Below are positions 1-7,683 of a stretch of 13,114 bases of DNA, piece after piece. The notes beneath the pieces are model-generated. The model did not search any database. It was not told the DNA's origin and was given only the letters and a program-made list of their open reading frames with translations. The stretch spans positions 1 to 13,114 of the forward strand of contig JACKBR010000088.1 in assembly GCA_020634495.1 (NCBI GenBank). The letters run 5' to 3'. How positions within the stretch are numbered: position 1 is the stretch's first letter; each line of letters begins with the position of its first letter. The DNA is from Ardenticatenaceae bacterium. GTDB lineage: Bacteria; Chloroflexota; Anaerolineae; Promineifilales; Promineifilaceae. The position numbers and the translations under genes are program-made.

Positions 1-395
1 TGAGTGCATCCATGAGATTACGGGGCCATTCTACGCACTGCCAGCAGGTTTGTCAATGTGTGTTGTGGTGAAACGAATACCAGCTGTATATCCCTGTGCT
101 AACTGTACGTCTCTTGTTCTTTGTCCAATGTTGTTTTTGTGGGGACGGCCGTACGGTTAGCGAATTATCACATCTAGCAATGCATATAAGCTTTTATCTA
201 ATCTATTATTGTTAATGCAGAAGATGCGTAAATACTCCAAGGCAGATGACACTGGGAGGCACGTTAAGCGGATACTACAAACGGATGAAGAGGAACTTTT
301 TTTACCAATTGAATGTTTCAGATTTTCCAAAAGCTTGGTCAGAACAGGATCGCCTGTCCTTGAAAAACACACTTCGCCCGAAGCGACATTGAATA
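1..395. other. Gene-poor left edge, no supported gene
   Basis: I see no open frame with a ribosome binding site or a recognisable protein here. Short frames on both strands have low-complexity or unrecognised translations, and the longest plus-strand one runs into the antisense of the ATPase gene, so it is probably a shadow. The stretch contains one copy of the ACGGCCGT palindrome (145-152) and a hairpin just past the end of the ATPase gene, listed separately. Confidence 0.5.
341..360 (-). terminator. Possible terminator hairpin after the STAND ATPase gene
   Basis: Arms AGAACAGG and CCTGTCCT surround a 4-base ATCG loop. The stem is eight pairs on the minus-strand RNA, counting one G-U. It begins 35 bases past the stop codon of the ATPase gene. 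The following T-tract is short (GCTTTTGG about 10 bases later), so this may be a weak terminator or only an mRNA 3'-end hairpin. Confidence 0.35.
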
Positions 396-3200
396 TTAGC
401 CAGAAACATTTACCAATGCTTGAAACTGAGGATTATCACGAATGCAGAAAAAGATTGGATCATGTTGCGCGATATTGCGATATCCTGGTGAGGTTTCAAT
501 TGCCTCTTTCAATAACTTAAGCGATTCCTCCATGGTATTCGTCATCGAAGCAAAGCCAGCTCGCATATAATTTGACAACATGGAATAATTACCATCCTTT
601 TCTTCCTGAGAAAAAAGCTCTCTCGCCTTATTGCAATATCTTTCAAAGGCTGTTTCATCATTTGTTTGTCGGGAAAGTGCTGCCAATGCTATATAGGCTT
701 CTACATAATTCGGCTTCTTCTCAATGGCTTGATGGTAGAAGAAGGATGCTTTCTCAAGATTGCCTAAAGTATGGTAAACATTTCCAAGTCTGCAAATGGG
801 ATGGACAAACGACGGGCTAAGTAAAATTGCTTTTTCAAACACTTCAGTCGCTTCAATAAAATCCCCTTGATGATAATAGGTGTACCCTAATCCATTATAG
901 GGTATTGCTTGGTCTGGGTTCAATTCAATAGCTTGTAAATAGGCGTCAATACTGGACCGATACCGGCCTAACTGTCTATAAGCATTCCCAATTCCATTAA
1001 AGGCATTTGCATATTGGGGCAATAGGTGAATGGCCTCTTGAAAGGCATCAATCGCCTTTTCGTATTGGCAGGTTTGCATCAATGCGGACCCTAAATATAA
1101 CCAGGCACTCGCTCTGTCAGACTGCCATTTTGTTGCCTTTTCCATAAACACAACAATGTCCTGGGGAGGGATTTTAAATCTCCCAGCTTCCAGCCACATC
1201 AACCCACGGGCTATCTTCTGTAACAAGTCACCTAGTTGTTTGAGCAATACTTTGTTCTCTTCGACCAATTTTTCCTCACAAACCAAACAAAAGCGCAACA
1301 ATTCCAGATATTGACTCGTTTGTTCATCCTCCTTTGTAATTTGCATAATTTGATAATATTTAAGTCTCGCCCGACGCAACTCGATGATAGCCTGACGTTC
1401 ATTTTCATTCTTACCTAAAAACCACCCTTTATGAGCACAGAGAGCAAATATCTGCAACAGTTTTTCTTCCTGTGATATATCCATGACGTCATCTTTGGAA
1501 GCAAGAAATATATCCAGCCGAGAAAGCCATCTTGTTTTTGGCAAGAAGGGTGCCCAATTTTCAATTATATTTAATAGACCTTGCCGCATTTCATGATTGT
1601 AAGCCAAACCTTCTATAAACCGGGGAATAAACCATTGCCATGCTTCTTCTCCACCTATCCAGAACAAATGGTCTGCTAGGTCAAGAGTGGCTTGCACCCA
1701 TTCTTCTTCCACACAACGATCTTCAAGAAGCGGTATTTCCTCATTGATTTCTTCAATAATTTGTCTAAAAAAACGAATTGCTTCTAGATAGTAGTTCTTC
1801 ACCCAAATACTTTGGCGAAGAAGTGCATTTTCACGCATATCCTGGCGAAAAAACCGGGCAGGCTCATCATGAAGCCTCGCCTGTTCTAAATGAACGGAAG
1901 CATATTTGCGTTGGAGATCACGCAACCTTTCGACAAAGTTAAATTTTGAATTGCTTTCTAATCGAAGCAATGCTTCTAATAATCTCAAATTGCCATCTGC
2001 TAGAGCCAGTGCATATAAAGCATGTTCATCTGCTTCAATATTTAGACAATGTTTTAAATACCTATCCGTCATTGCTCGAACAATTTGACTACTTGGCATA
2101 CGCTCATCGCTTTCGGCAACGATGTCTTCAATTGGCGCTCCACTAGCCCAAATGTCAGTTGCTTGCCGAACAGCCAAAGGAATACCTTGTGTGGCTCGAC
2201 AAACCTGTTTTAATTCCTCTTCGTTCATGGGGCGATTGGGGACTCTCGCTGCAAAGTAACGGCCAATTTCTTCTTGAGCAAATTCTGTCATATCCAACAA
2301 ACAAAGACCTTGGGGAAAGTCATCACTATATCCAATGAAGTATTCCGATCCAAAACGACCGCTTTGCGATAGATCATTACGCCCACTAATTATCCATATA
2401 ATTCTCGGACCTGCAGACTTGATTAAAATTCGTGTCCAACTATCTGTTTGATCAATTAATTCGTATGTATCCAAAAATAGAAGCAGGGGTTTGGATTTTG
2501 CGACCTTTTTAAGCCCGTTGGCGAGAGCGAGCGCCAGCTGCTCTTCTGGATTCAAATAGAGCTTGTATTGCTCATAGCTTAGGTGCTGCTTTAGTTTGAC
2601 GTCGATAAAAGAACGCATCTCTGCTAACTGCTTGGCACTCATTTGCATACTCTTGTCAAGAATTGACTGCGTAATTTGTTCACCAACTTCACCAATTGGC
2701 AAGGTCAAGCGAAATAGTTTTGCAATTGCACCTGAACTAAATTTACGCAGAAGGGTATACTGATCTTTCTCATCAACACTTTCAAGAGCAGCGGCCGCTT
2801 TTGCCTCAACCTCCTGGCGTTCTAAAATTATCTTTTGGTATTCCTTAAAATGACGGCTCCACCCCTTTCTGGATGCAACAGCATGTATCACTCGAAAAAC
2901 GGTTTCAGCAGCTATTTGGTCCCGCCCCACGTTCAGGCTATTGAATCGGATTCTTTCTGCTTCCCAATCTACCCATAATGATTGAAATTGACCCTTAAAC
3001 TCATCTTCTTTTTTAGCAATATCCTCAAAGCGGCGAGCAAGTGTGGTTTTACCGATTCCCCCATTGCCATATAGTAAAAAGACTTGTGGAAAACCTTTGC
3101 TGGAAGGGGGTACCTGCCTGATAACAGCCCTGAATTGCTCTTGTTCTCTATCCCGACCGAAAAAGGGGTTTCCTCCAACAATTATGCTTCGAGCAGTCAC
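396..3200 (-). CDS. STAND-type P-loop ATPase with C-terminal TPR repeats
   Basis: A 934-residue protein, numbered from a GTG start. An F-x-GR-E-E-type motif (FFGRDREQEQF, 13-23) opens the NTPase. Walker A is GNGGIGKTT (45-53), Walker B LLLFLDTYE (239-247), a sensor-like ISGRND lies near 271-276, and GIPLAV (339-344) is the GxP motif of NB-ARC/STAND proteins. A helical region follows, then five 34-residue TPRs at about 696-865, and a C-terminal block with NPQFQAL. The start chosen is GTG at 3200, because AGGAGG lies 5 bases upstream (3206-3211). An in-frame TTG at 3224 would add eight residues but has no ribosome binding site. STAND ATPases usually act as ligand-triggered switches: the repeat region senses, the NTPase oligomerises, and an effector domain acts. 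No effector domain is visible here; the P-loop domain begins almost at residue 1. Cytoplasmic role in signalling, transcription control or defence is possible; the exact function is unknown. The gene is clearly AT-richer than the cassette to its right. Confidence 0.85.
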   Translation of the reverse strand: MTARSIIVGGNPFFGRDREQEQFRAVIRQVPPSSKGFPQVFLLYGNGGIGKTTLARRFEDIAKKEDEFKGQFQSLWVDWEAERIRFNSLNVGRDQIAAETVFRVIHAVASRKGWSRHFKEYQKIILERQEVEAKAAAALESVDEKDQYTLLRKFSSGAIAKLFRLTLPIGEVGEQITQSILDKSMQMSAKQLAEMRSFIDVKLKQHLSYEQYKLYLNPEEQLALALANGLKKVAKSKPLLLFLDTYELIDQTDSWTRILIKSAGPRIIWIISGRNDLSQSGRFGSEYFIGYSDDFPQGLCLLDMTEFAQEEIGRYFAARVPNRPMNEEELKQVCRATQGIPLAVRQATDIWASGAPIEDIVAESDERMPSSQIVRAMTDRYLKHCLNIEADEHALYALALADGNLRLLEALLRLESNSKFNFVERLRDLQRKYASVHLEQARLHDEPARFFRQDMRENALLRQSIWVKNYYLEAIRFFRQIIEEINEEIPLLEDRCVEEEWVQATLDLADHLFWIGGEEAWQWFIPRFIEGLAYNHEMRQGLLNIIENWAPFLPKTRWLSRLDIFLASKDDVMDISQEEKLLQIFALCAHKGWFLGKNENERQAIIELRRARLKYYQIMQITKEDEQTSQYLELLRFCLVCEEKLVEENKVLLKQLGDLLQKIARGLMWLEAGRFKIPPQDIVVFMEKATKWQSDRASAWLYLGSALMQTCQYEKAIDAFQEAIHLLPQYANAFNGIGNAYRQLGRYRSSIDAYLQAIELNPDQAIPYNGLGYTYYHQGDFIEATEVFEKAILLSPSFVHPICRLGNVYHTLGNLEKASFFYHQAIEKKPNYVEAYIALAALSRQTNDETAFERYCNKARELFSQEEKDGNYSMLSNYMRAGFASMTNTMEESLKLLKEAIETSPGYRNIAQHDPIFFCIRDNPQFQALVNVSG

Positions 3201-3363
3201 CGTTACCTCCTGGCACTCCTTCAAACTGGAGATTTATTGAGTTCCTATAGGCGAAATTATGGATTATTGCTTATGAAGAATCACAAAGTGAACAAACTTC
3301 TCGATTGCGTTTTACACTGTTTCACTCTTATTTGCAAAAATAGAGCAATTATGGCAAAGGACC

Positions 3364-3564
3364 CTAGAATTTATCCGGTACAGGGAATCTGCCCAAAGAA
3401 ACAAAAAAGTCAATTCCAAATTGTGTATGACATTCAGTTTGAAGTCCAAGGATTTCAATAAGATGTATTACTTTGCACAAACCAAAGCCTTCGGATTCAC
3501 CGACACCTTTGCTAGAAAAACTGCGTTGGCTATCCATAAGATATTCCATTCCCTCAATAGCCAT
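3364..3564 (-). pseudogene. Possible remnant of a GHKL histidine-kinase ATPase domain
   Basis: The 66-residue frame contains SFSSKGVGESEGFGLCKV followed by an alternating hydrophobic stretch and FGIDFFVSL. This resembles the end of the GHKL ATPase domain of sensor kinases: an F-S/T-T-K-G segment, a degenerate G-x-GL (here GFGL), a helix, then the G-x-x-F-x-V-x-L strand. There is no ribosome binding site before the ATG, no dimerisation or phospho-acceptor histidine region, and only about the last third of the domain could be present. If real, it is a decayed kinase fragment immediately upstream of the STAND ATPase gene. The resemblance is short and could be chance. Confidence 0.25.
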
Positions 3565-3933
3565 TAATGGAATAGGGTCTCACACTCAGGGAGTCCTTCT
3601 ATTTACTAGTTCAATTTCAGCTCCATCCCGTTTTTCTATTTTTTAAACAAGCAGAGCACAGGCTGTACTGTTGTGCTGAATAACGGATAAAATAGGATTC
3701 TGATAAAGATAAACAAAGCTAAAAAAAGCCAACTGCCCGCTTGCTTCCTGCTTATAAGATACCTTGCCCAATTAATCGGATAACAAACAAAACGGCCGTT
3801 CCCAATAACCATTTTTACGTCCGGCCAATTTTTACCACCTTATGTTCTTAACCAGATGTGACAATCGTCAAAACCCCGGAAGTACGCTTTCCCAGACGTA
3901 AAATTTCTGTGGTGTAAATCACCTCGCAAAGTA

Positions 3934-4122
3934 GGGTGGAGGGCGGGCACGGTGCCTGATGGTACCAGCCATCAGGGTGAAGTCCCTGGACTTCAATGGG
4001 GCGGGTGGGTGGGAACTACGCGCGGCATGAGCATAGATTCAAGTAACGAAAGAACTGAGAGGGTGGAGATACGGCCGTTTCACCAAAGCGTCGGATGAAT
4101 TGCCAAACAACCCATCCGACGC
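3934..4122 (+). other. Folded non-coding element: hairpins plus G-quadruplex motif
   Basis: In order on the plus strand: GGG runs at 3934, 3941 and 3945; a GGCAC-G-GTGCC inverted repeat; an 8-bp hairpin CCTGATGG/CCATCAGG with a TACCAG loop (about 3955-3976); an adjoining perfect hairpin TGAAGTCC/GGACTTCA (about 3978-3995); then GGGGCGGGTGGGTGGG (3998-4013), an ideal four-run G-quadruplex with one-base loops; and a 10-bp hairpin GCGTCGGATG/CATCCGACGC (4088-4097 with 4113-4122). The start GTGCC, a stem, then AGGGTGAAGTCCCT resembles the 5' end of some bacterial group II introns. No intron-encoded protein or domain V is seen, so at most it is a fragment. Alternatives are a small RNA gene or an origin-like site. 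Confidence 0.4.
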
Positions 4123-4134
4123 CAATCAACATCG

Positions 4135-4269
4135 TTAATACCCGTGGCCATCCATCCAGTATGGCTCATCGCTCAATTTCCGTTCGCGACGACGGCTTGA
4201 TGAAAACCAGGGGTTCAGCCACCAGACAAGACCCAACAGCAGAAGCAAAATGAGGACACCCTCAACCAT
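4135..4269 (-). CDS. 44-residue single-pass membrane microprotein
   Basis: A 44-codon frame starts at ATG 4269 and ends at TAA 4135-4137. GGAGG (4276-4280) lies six bases upstream, an ideal ribosome binding site, which is the main reason to call it. Residues 4-18 are strongly hydrophobic (GVLILLLLLGLVWWL), giving one membrane helix with a very short N-terminus. It is followed by NPWFSSSRRRERK, a positively charged stretch expected to stay in the cytoplasm, then an acidic and aromatic tail (SDEPYWMDGHGY). It is the last gene of the cassette after ssb, separated from it by a terminator-like hairpin that ends 23 bases before this ATG. I do not recognise a family. It could be a membrane anchor for the cassette proteins or an unrelated small protein. 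Confidence 0.65.
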   Translation of the reverse strand: MVEGVLILLLLLGLVWWLNPWFSSSRRRERKLSDEPYWMDGHGY

Positions 4270-4285
4270 CGAATTCCTCCTAATA

Positions 4286-4320
4286 AATGAAAAGAGCAGC
4301 TGCCACAGGACAGCCGCTCT
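4286..4320 (-). terminator. Rho-independent terminator after ssb
   Basis: On the minus-strand RNA, AGAGCGGCUG pairs with CAGCUGCUCU around an 8-base loop (10 pairs including one G-U) and is followed by a U-rich tail (UUUCAUUUAUU). It lies 29 bases after the ssb stop codon and only 23 bases before the ATG of the 44-residue ORF, leaving little space for a separate promoter. Confidence 0.75.
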
Positions 4321-4349
4321 GATTGTTTATGCAAAATACAGGTCCCGAA

Positions 4350-4781
4350 CTAGAACGGAATGTCATCCTCTTCGTATTGAGCCTGCGGGGTATCGGTGGT
4401 ATGACCATTTGCCCCGTTGCCGTTCCCATTTCCATTGCTTCCTAGGAATTGCACCTGGCTGGCTAAGACCTCAAACGAGGCACCCACGGAACCGTCAGTT
4501 CGCGTCCACAAGCGAGGCCCGCCTGTGCCTGGGTCTGGCCGCAGGCGACCCTCAACCAACACTTGACGACCTTTGCGTAAATATTGGTTCACGGCTTCCG
4601 CCTGAGCGCCCCAGACCGATACACGATACCAGGTCACTTCTTCCTGCTGTTCACCGGTTGCCCGGTCATTCCAACGGCGATTGCAAGCCAACGAAAAATT
4701 AGTAACAGCCTGCCCATCGGGCATATAGCGCATTTCTGGGTCACTGCCCAAATTGCCAACAACAACGAGCTTTTGATACAT
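4350..4781 (-). CDS. ssb: Single-stranded DNA-binding protein (SSB)
   Basis: A 143-residue bacterial SSB. Residues 1-114 form the OB fold, with typical landmarks: MYQKLVVVGNLGSDPEMRY at the start, VTNFSLACNRRW, WYRVSVWG (51-58) and LRKGRQVLVEGRL. A short glycine-asparagine linker (about 115-125) is followed by an acidic tip, EEDDIPF (137-143), the canonical C-terminal peptide that recruits partner proteins such as polymerases, helicases and RNase HI. It coats single-stranded DNA in the cytoplasm, usually as a tetramer. The start is fixed by AAAGGAG seven bases upstream (4789-4795). It lies downstream of the polymerase-like gene with a terminator hairpin between them, and the 44-residue membrane ORF follows. 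The sequence looks like the Chloroflexota type. It could be the chromosomal housekeeping copy or a cassette-specific one; the neighbours favour the latter. Confidence 0.95.
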   Translation of the reverse strand: MYQKLVVVGNLGSDPEMRYMPDGQAVTNFSLACNRRWNDRATGEQQEEVTWYRVSVWGAQAEAVNQYLRKGRQVLVEGRLRPDPGTGGPRLWTRTDGSVGASFEVLASQVQFLGSNGNGNGNGANGHTTDTPQAQYEEDDIPF

Positions 4782-4894
4782 GATTTGTCTCCTTTCAAGG
4801 TGATAAGGTTGATAAAAAATTCACCCCGTCCGGCGCGATAGCGCCTTTTTGCCCTTTCAGCTGCTTTGTTTATTCGCCAACACCTCTGGCAGAC

Positions 4895-4942
4895 AGAAAA
4901 AAGAAAAGACGGTCGCCAGCCCTAAGGGCCAGTTACCGTCTT
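4895..4942 (-). terminator. Rho-independent terminator after the polymerase-like gene
   Basis: On the minus strand AAGACGGT pairs with ACCGTCTT; after a 2x2 internal loop a further eight pairs (with G-U wobbles) close the hairpin, and TTTTCTTTTTT follows. It begins 21 bases after the stop of the polymerase-like gene. The 124 bases between it and the ssb ATG also hold a small GGCGC/GCGCC hairpin (4832-4845) and could contain the ssb promoter. Confidence 0.85.
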
Positions 4943-4963
4943 CATTGGACATGAAAGGAGTTT

Positions 4964-7585
4964 CTAAAGGGCAGGTTCTAAGACTGCCAGCACGTTCCCA
5001 TCAATGGCGTGCGCCCAGGCAATGCGCCACTGATCATGACGAATGGCAGCCAGCTCATGGTCTCGCTGGACGTAGCCGAACAGGTTGCCATGTGGCGTGC
5101 GGGTCACGACCCGGTTGCTGTCTGTCACTTCCGTGGTAAGCAGCATGCCCTGGAACTCATCCTGAACACAATCAGCGATGCGGGCCTTGGCCCGATTGCG
5201 TACCGCCAACGGCACGTCACTCATGCAGACATACGGCCGTTTTCCCGTTGCATTGAGCCAGTTGAGCCAGACACCATTGAGGCGCACAGGTACACCGGCC
5301 GTAAAACGGCTGGGTTCATCTGCAAAATGCAACACCGCGCCTACCGTTGTCCACACCGGTTCACCCAACAGGCCAATGTGGCGCAGTGCGGCCAGCATTT
5401 GGTGAGCGATACCGGATTCCCGACCACCTTCCGAACGTTGTGCACCCAATTGCCAAACCAGAGCGTCTCGCACTGGCTCGCCGCCCCGACCACGCTTGGG
5501 GCAGGCTTGAGGCCCCTGGGCATACAGATAAGCCGCAGCCCCTAAAAGGGCAAACGGCCGTTTCTGTTCTGGCCACTGCTGCAAGAACCGCTCGCTGGCC
5601 GCACGGGCGGCAACGAAACCTGTAATGAGTGGCGAGGTGCCATCGTTGGCCAAAACATCCGCATCTTCTACGTCACTGCTGTTGCCGATAGCCTGGCGCA
5701 TCGCGTGGCTGTAAGCATTACGCAGCTCCTTACCCACAGGCAGCCAGTCACGACCATGCTCAAAGAGCGCCAAAGGTGGGCAAGCTTCGGTAGCCAGTGC
5801 TTCCACATCTGCCCAGTACTGCTCTCGGTGCATCTCCAGCGCCATTGTCAAGGTGTCCAGCCAATGCCGCCTTAGGCTGGCAGCAGTCGCCACAGCCGCC
5901 GGATCCCGTAACCATTCCGGCAGCCGATCCCGCAGCACAGCAGGCATGGCGCGGTTGCCATTTGCCTGACCATGCTCGACCATACGGGTAATGGCCATCT
6001 GGTTCCACTGCTTCACCAGTGTCAAATCCATCCCGGTTTTCACCGAGCCATCAATGACCGCTTCCAGCGTCGCCGGGAGTTGGTCTGGCAAACGGCCGTA
6101 AATGGCTTTGCACATCATGAGCGCATTGCAGTGTGCCCCCAACACACCCTGGTTGGCCGCCGCCCGCTGAATGGTTGACGCCATCGCCGCCGCCGAGTAT
6201 GATACATTTGTTCTATGAGGGTCGCTTGCTTCCGCGAGTTCCCCGTACTGATAGCTGACGCTATCAATGCGGTTCGGGAGCAGGCGACTTTGCATTTTGG
6301 GGTAGGAAAGCTGGCGACCGCCCGGTACATCCCAGGCGATGACGTGACTGGCGTCTGTTGGCTGCAGCACCACGTACTCGCCCAGCTGATTGGGACTACG
6401 CCAGATGAGCAACTTGCGACCGCCGTTGTCGGACACATCGCTGAAGGGCATCACCCAGACCGCGTCATCTCCATCACAACCGCCCAGCACATCAACGATG
6501 GTGGTCAGCCAGTCATTGTCATTCACCCAGGCAGTTGCACAAGCAGGGTCCAGTTCAATGTGGCCTTCGGGCACATTACGATTGCCAACGACCGCAGGGA
6601 AAATATAGTAACGGCCGCCCGGCGCAGGACAGCGCAGCTTGCTGGCGCGGCTACCCAACCGCTTGAGATGCTGCCGGGCCACCGCTTTCACCAATCCGGC
6701 AAACCACATCAGGCTGCCGCCGCTGGCGATATACTCACCCACATACCAGTTGGATAAAGAATCCAGATCGCTGACAGATTCCGCATCGTAGAGGCGATTT
6801 AGAATGCTAGCTAAACGGCCGTTGCGGATTCCCTCAAGAAACAGCGCGCTTTCCATCCCCGCCCAGGCCAGCAGATGTTCCGGCTGGAAGAACGGGTGTA
6901 GGTTGATGATGCTCTGGATATCCAGGCACATCTGGTCTTCGCTGTGGATGGGATGCAGGCCGATGAAGAGGCGGCCGTCTACCAATGCCAGCTCTTGCTT
7001 GGCGCTGTTGACCGGGAACATGAAATCGACGGCTAGGTCATCTACCACTAGCACATGACCCTTGTCCTGCCCGCCGGCGTGCAGCGTTGTCACCTCAAAC
7101 CGGTCCGTGTGCAGCAGTTCGCGCCGGTGGCGATCATCCAAATCCAGACTGTCGGTCAGGCGCTGGATGAAGCCACGGCTGACCTGGCCGCTGCCGTCCC
7201 ACAGCTTCTCATCCAGCAGGGCATTGTAGTCGATGGTGACCTCATCCTCATCGAAGAAACGCCAGTAGCGAAACGGCCGCATGACGCGGGAGAGTCGTTT
7301 GGAGAGGACATAGCCCCCCTTGTGCAGTGAGAGCTGTAAGCCGGAGCGGGACAGGAAAGTCTCGGTGTCTGTACCAGGCACATGCAAATCCAGCACTTTA
7401 TCGTCCTTCACCCAGCGCAGGGTGGGGGGATCGGCCTGGAAAATCTGGTTCAGTGCCGCTTCGCTGCCAAAGGAGCCAGTCCTCAGCTCGTCGAAGGAAC
7501 GGGAGACAATCTGCCACTGTAATTCGTTGGGCAGAAATGGATATGCCAAACCACCACGGTTGTCGTCAAAACGTAATATGGTCAT
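4964..7585 (-). CDS. Putative two-barrel RNA polymerase (RDR/YonO-like)
   Basis: An 873-residue protein. The start is ATG 7585, with AAGGAG seven bases upstream; the frame is open for 48 more codons, but they overlap the terminator and leader and have no ribosome binding site. Motifs in order match the double-psi beta-barrel RNA polymerase superfamily. DGSGQVS (130-136) corresponds to the DGxGxIS of eukaryotic RDR proteins. GGQDKG (171-176) corresponds to their GGxKG. RCP (318-320) corresponds to the RxP of beta-prime. EGHIELDPAC (340-349) corresponds to beta-prime EGxxIxLxPxxC. GGCDGDDAVWVMPF (368-381) is the metal-binding DxDGD loop. QGVLGAHCNALM (479-490) and IDGSVKTGMD (511-520) match the LGxIxNA and VDxxKTG blocks of RDRs. 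The first Asp of DxDGD appears to be Gly369, with an extra Asp at 374. Residues after about 550 are helical and unassigned. Predicted role: template-directed RNA synthesis in the cytoplasm. The SSB and RNase HI neighbours suggest single-stranded DNA templates and RNA-DNA hybrids. No sequence search was run; the family call rests on several spaced motifs. Confidence 0.72.
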   Translation of the reverse strand: MTILRFDDNRGGLAYPFLPNELQWQIVSRSFDELRTGSFGSEAALNQIFQADPPTLRWVKDDKVLDLHVPGTDTETFLSRSGLQLSLHKGGYVLSKRLSRVMRPFRYWRFFDEDEVTIDYNALLDEKLWDGSGQVSRGFIQRLTDSLDLDDRHRRELLHTDRFEVTTLHAGGQDKGHVLVVDDLAVDFMFPVNSAKQELALVDGRLFIGLHPIHSEDQMCLDIQSIINLHPFFQPEHLLAWAGMESALFLEGIRNGRLASILNRLYDAESVSDLDSLSNWYVGEYIASGGSLMWFAGLVKAVARQHLKRLGSRASKLRCPAPGGRYYIFPAVVGNRNVPEGHIELDPACATAWVNDNDWLTTIVDVLGGCDGDDAVWVMPFSDVSDNGGRKLLIWRSPNQLGEYVVLQPTDASHVIAWDVPGGRQLSYPKMQSRLLPNRIDSVSYQYGELAEASDPHRTNVSYSAAAMASTIQRAAANQGVLGAHCNALMMCKAIYGRLPDQLPATLEAVIDGSVKTGMDLTLVKQWNQMAITRMVEHGQANGNRAMPAVLRDRLPEWLRDPAAVATAASLRRHWLDTLTMALEMHREQYWADVEALATEACPPLALFEHGRDWLPVGKELRNAYSHAMRQAIGNSSDVEDADVLANDGTSPLITGFVAARAASERFLQQWPEQKRPFALLGAAAYLYAQGPQACPKRGRGGEPVRDALVWQLGAQRSEGGRESGIAHQMLAALRHIGLLGEPVWTTVGAVLHFADEPSRFTAGVPVRLNGVWLNWLNATGKRPYVCMSDVPLAVRNRAKARIADCVQDEFQGMLLTTEVTDSNRVVTRTPHGNLFGYVQRDHELAAIRHDQWRIAWAHAIDGNVLAVLEPAL

Positions 7586-7619
7586 TTTCTTACTCCTTGT
7601 TTGAATAGGGAATGGGGAT

Positions 7620-7657
7620 AAACAAAAAAGAGGTTCAATCCACTGGACTGCACCTCT
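7620..7657 (-). terminator. Terminator-like hairpin before the polymerase-like gene
   Basis: Minus strand: AGAGGT pairs with ACCTCT at the base of an imperfect stem (12 of 14 positions in the two arms match) and a TTTTTTGTTT tract follows at once. It begins 26 bases after the stop of the 111-residue gene. Only 43 bases separate it from the ATG of the polymerase-like gene, so a promoter would have to overlap the hairpin. It may act as an attenuator. Confidence 0.75.
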
Positions 7658-7683
7658 AAAATATAGAAAGTGAATAAGTTGGT

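Larger units (their letters stand above)
3201..4134. other. Long non-coding interval with remnants and folded DNA
   Basis: No full gene with a ribosome binding site is seen. The part nearest the ATPase (3201-3360) should hold its promoter; on the minus strand TTGCAA, 17 bases, TAAAAC (near 3315-3345) is only a weak sigma-70-like match. 3364-3564 holds a possible kinase remnant. 3790-4122 holds two ACGGCCGT palindromes, several hairpins and a G-quadruplex motif, listed separately. The rest (about 3565-3790) is AT-rich with a small hairpin (AGCACA/TGTGCT near 3655-3677) and nothing else I recognise. Confidence 0.5.

Noticed and set aside
209..520. Plus-strand frame of 103 codons at the left edge
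   Set aside because: About 40 percent of it is antisense to the ATPase C-terminus, it lacks a binding site and the product is unrecognised.
3934..4122. RNase P RNA, 6S RNA or SRP RNA gene
   Set aside because: The conserved core sequences of these RNAs that I know are not present; only general folding and a short group II intron-like start are seen.
4250..4702. Plus-strand frame of 150 codons opposite ssb
   Set aside because: It is antisense to a clear ssb gene, has no recognisable product, and is explained by the codon structure of the real gene.
5009..7058. Several plus- and minus-strand frames of 60-180 codons inside the polymerase-like gene
   Set aside because: They are typical GC-rich shadow frames with no conserved motifs or binding sites, overlapping a long gene with ordered motifs.
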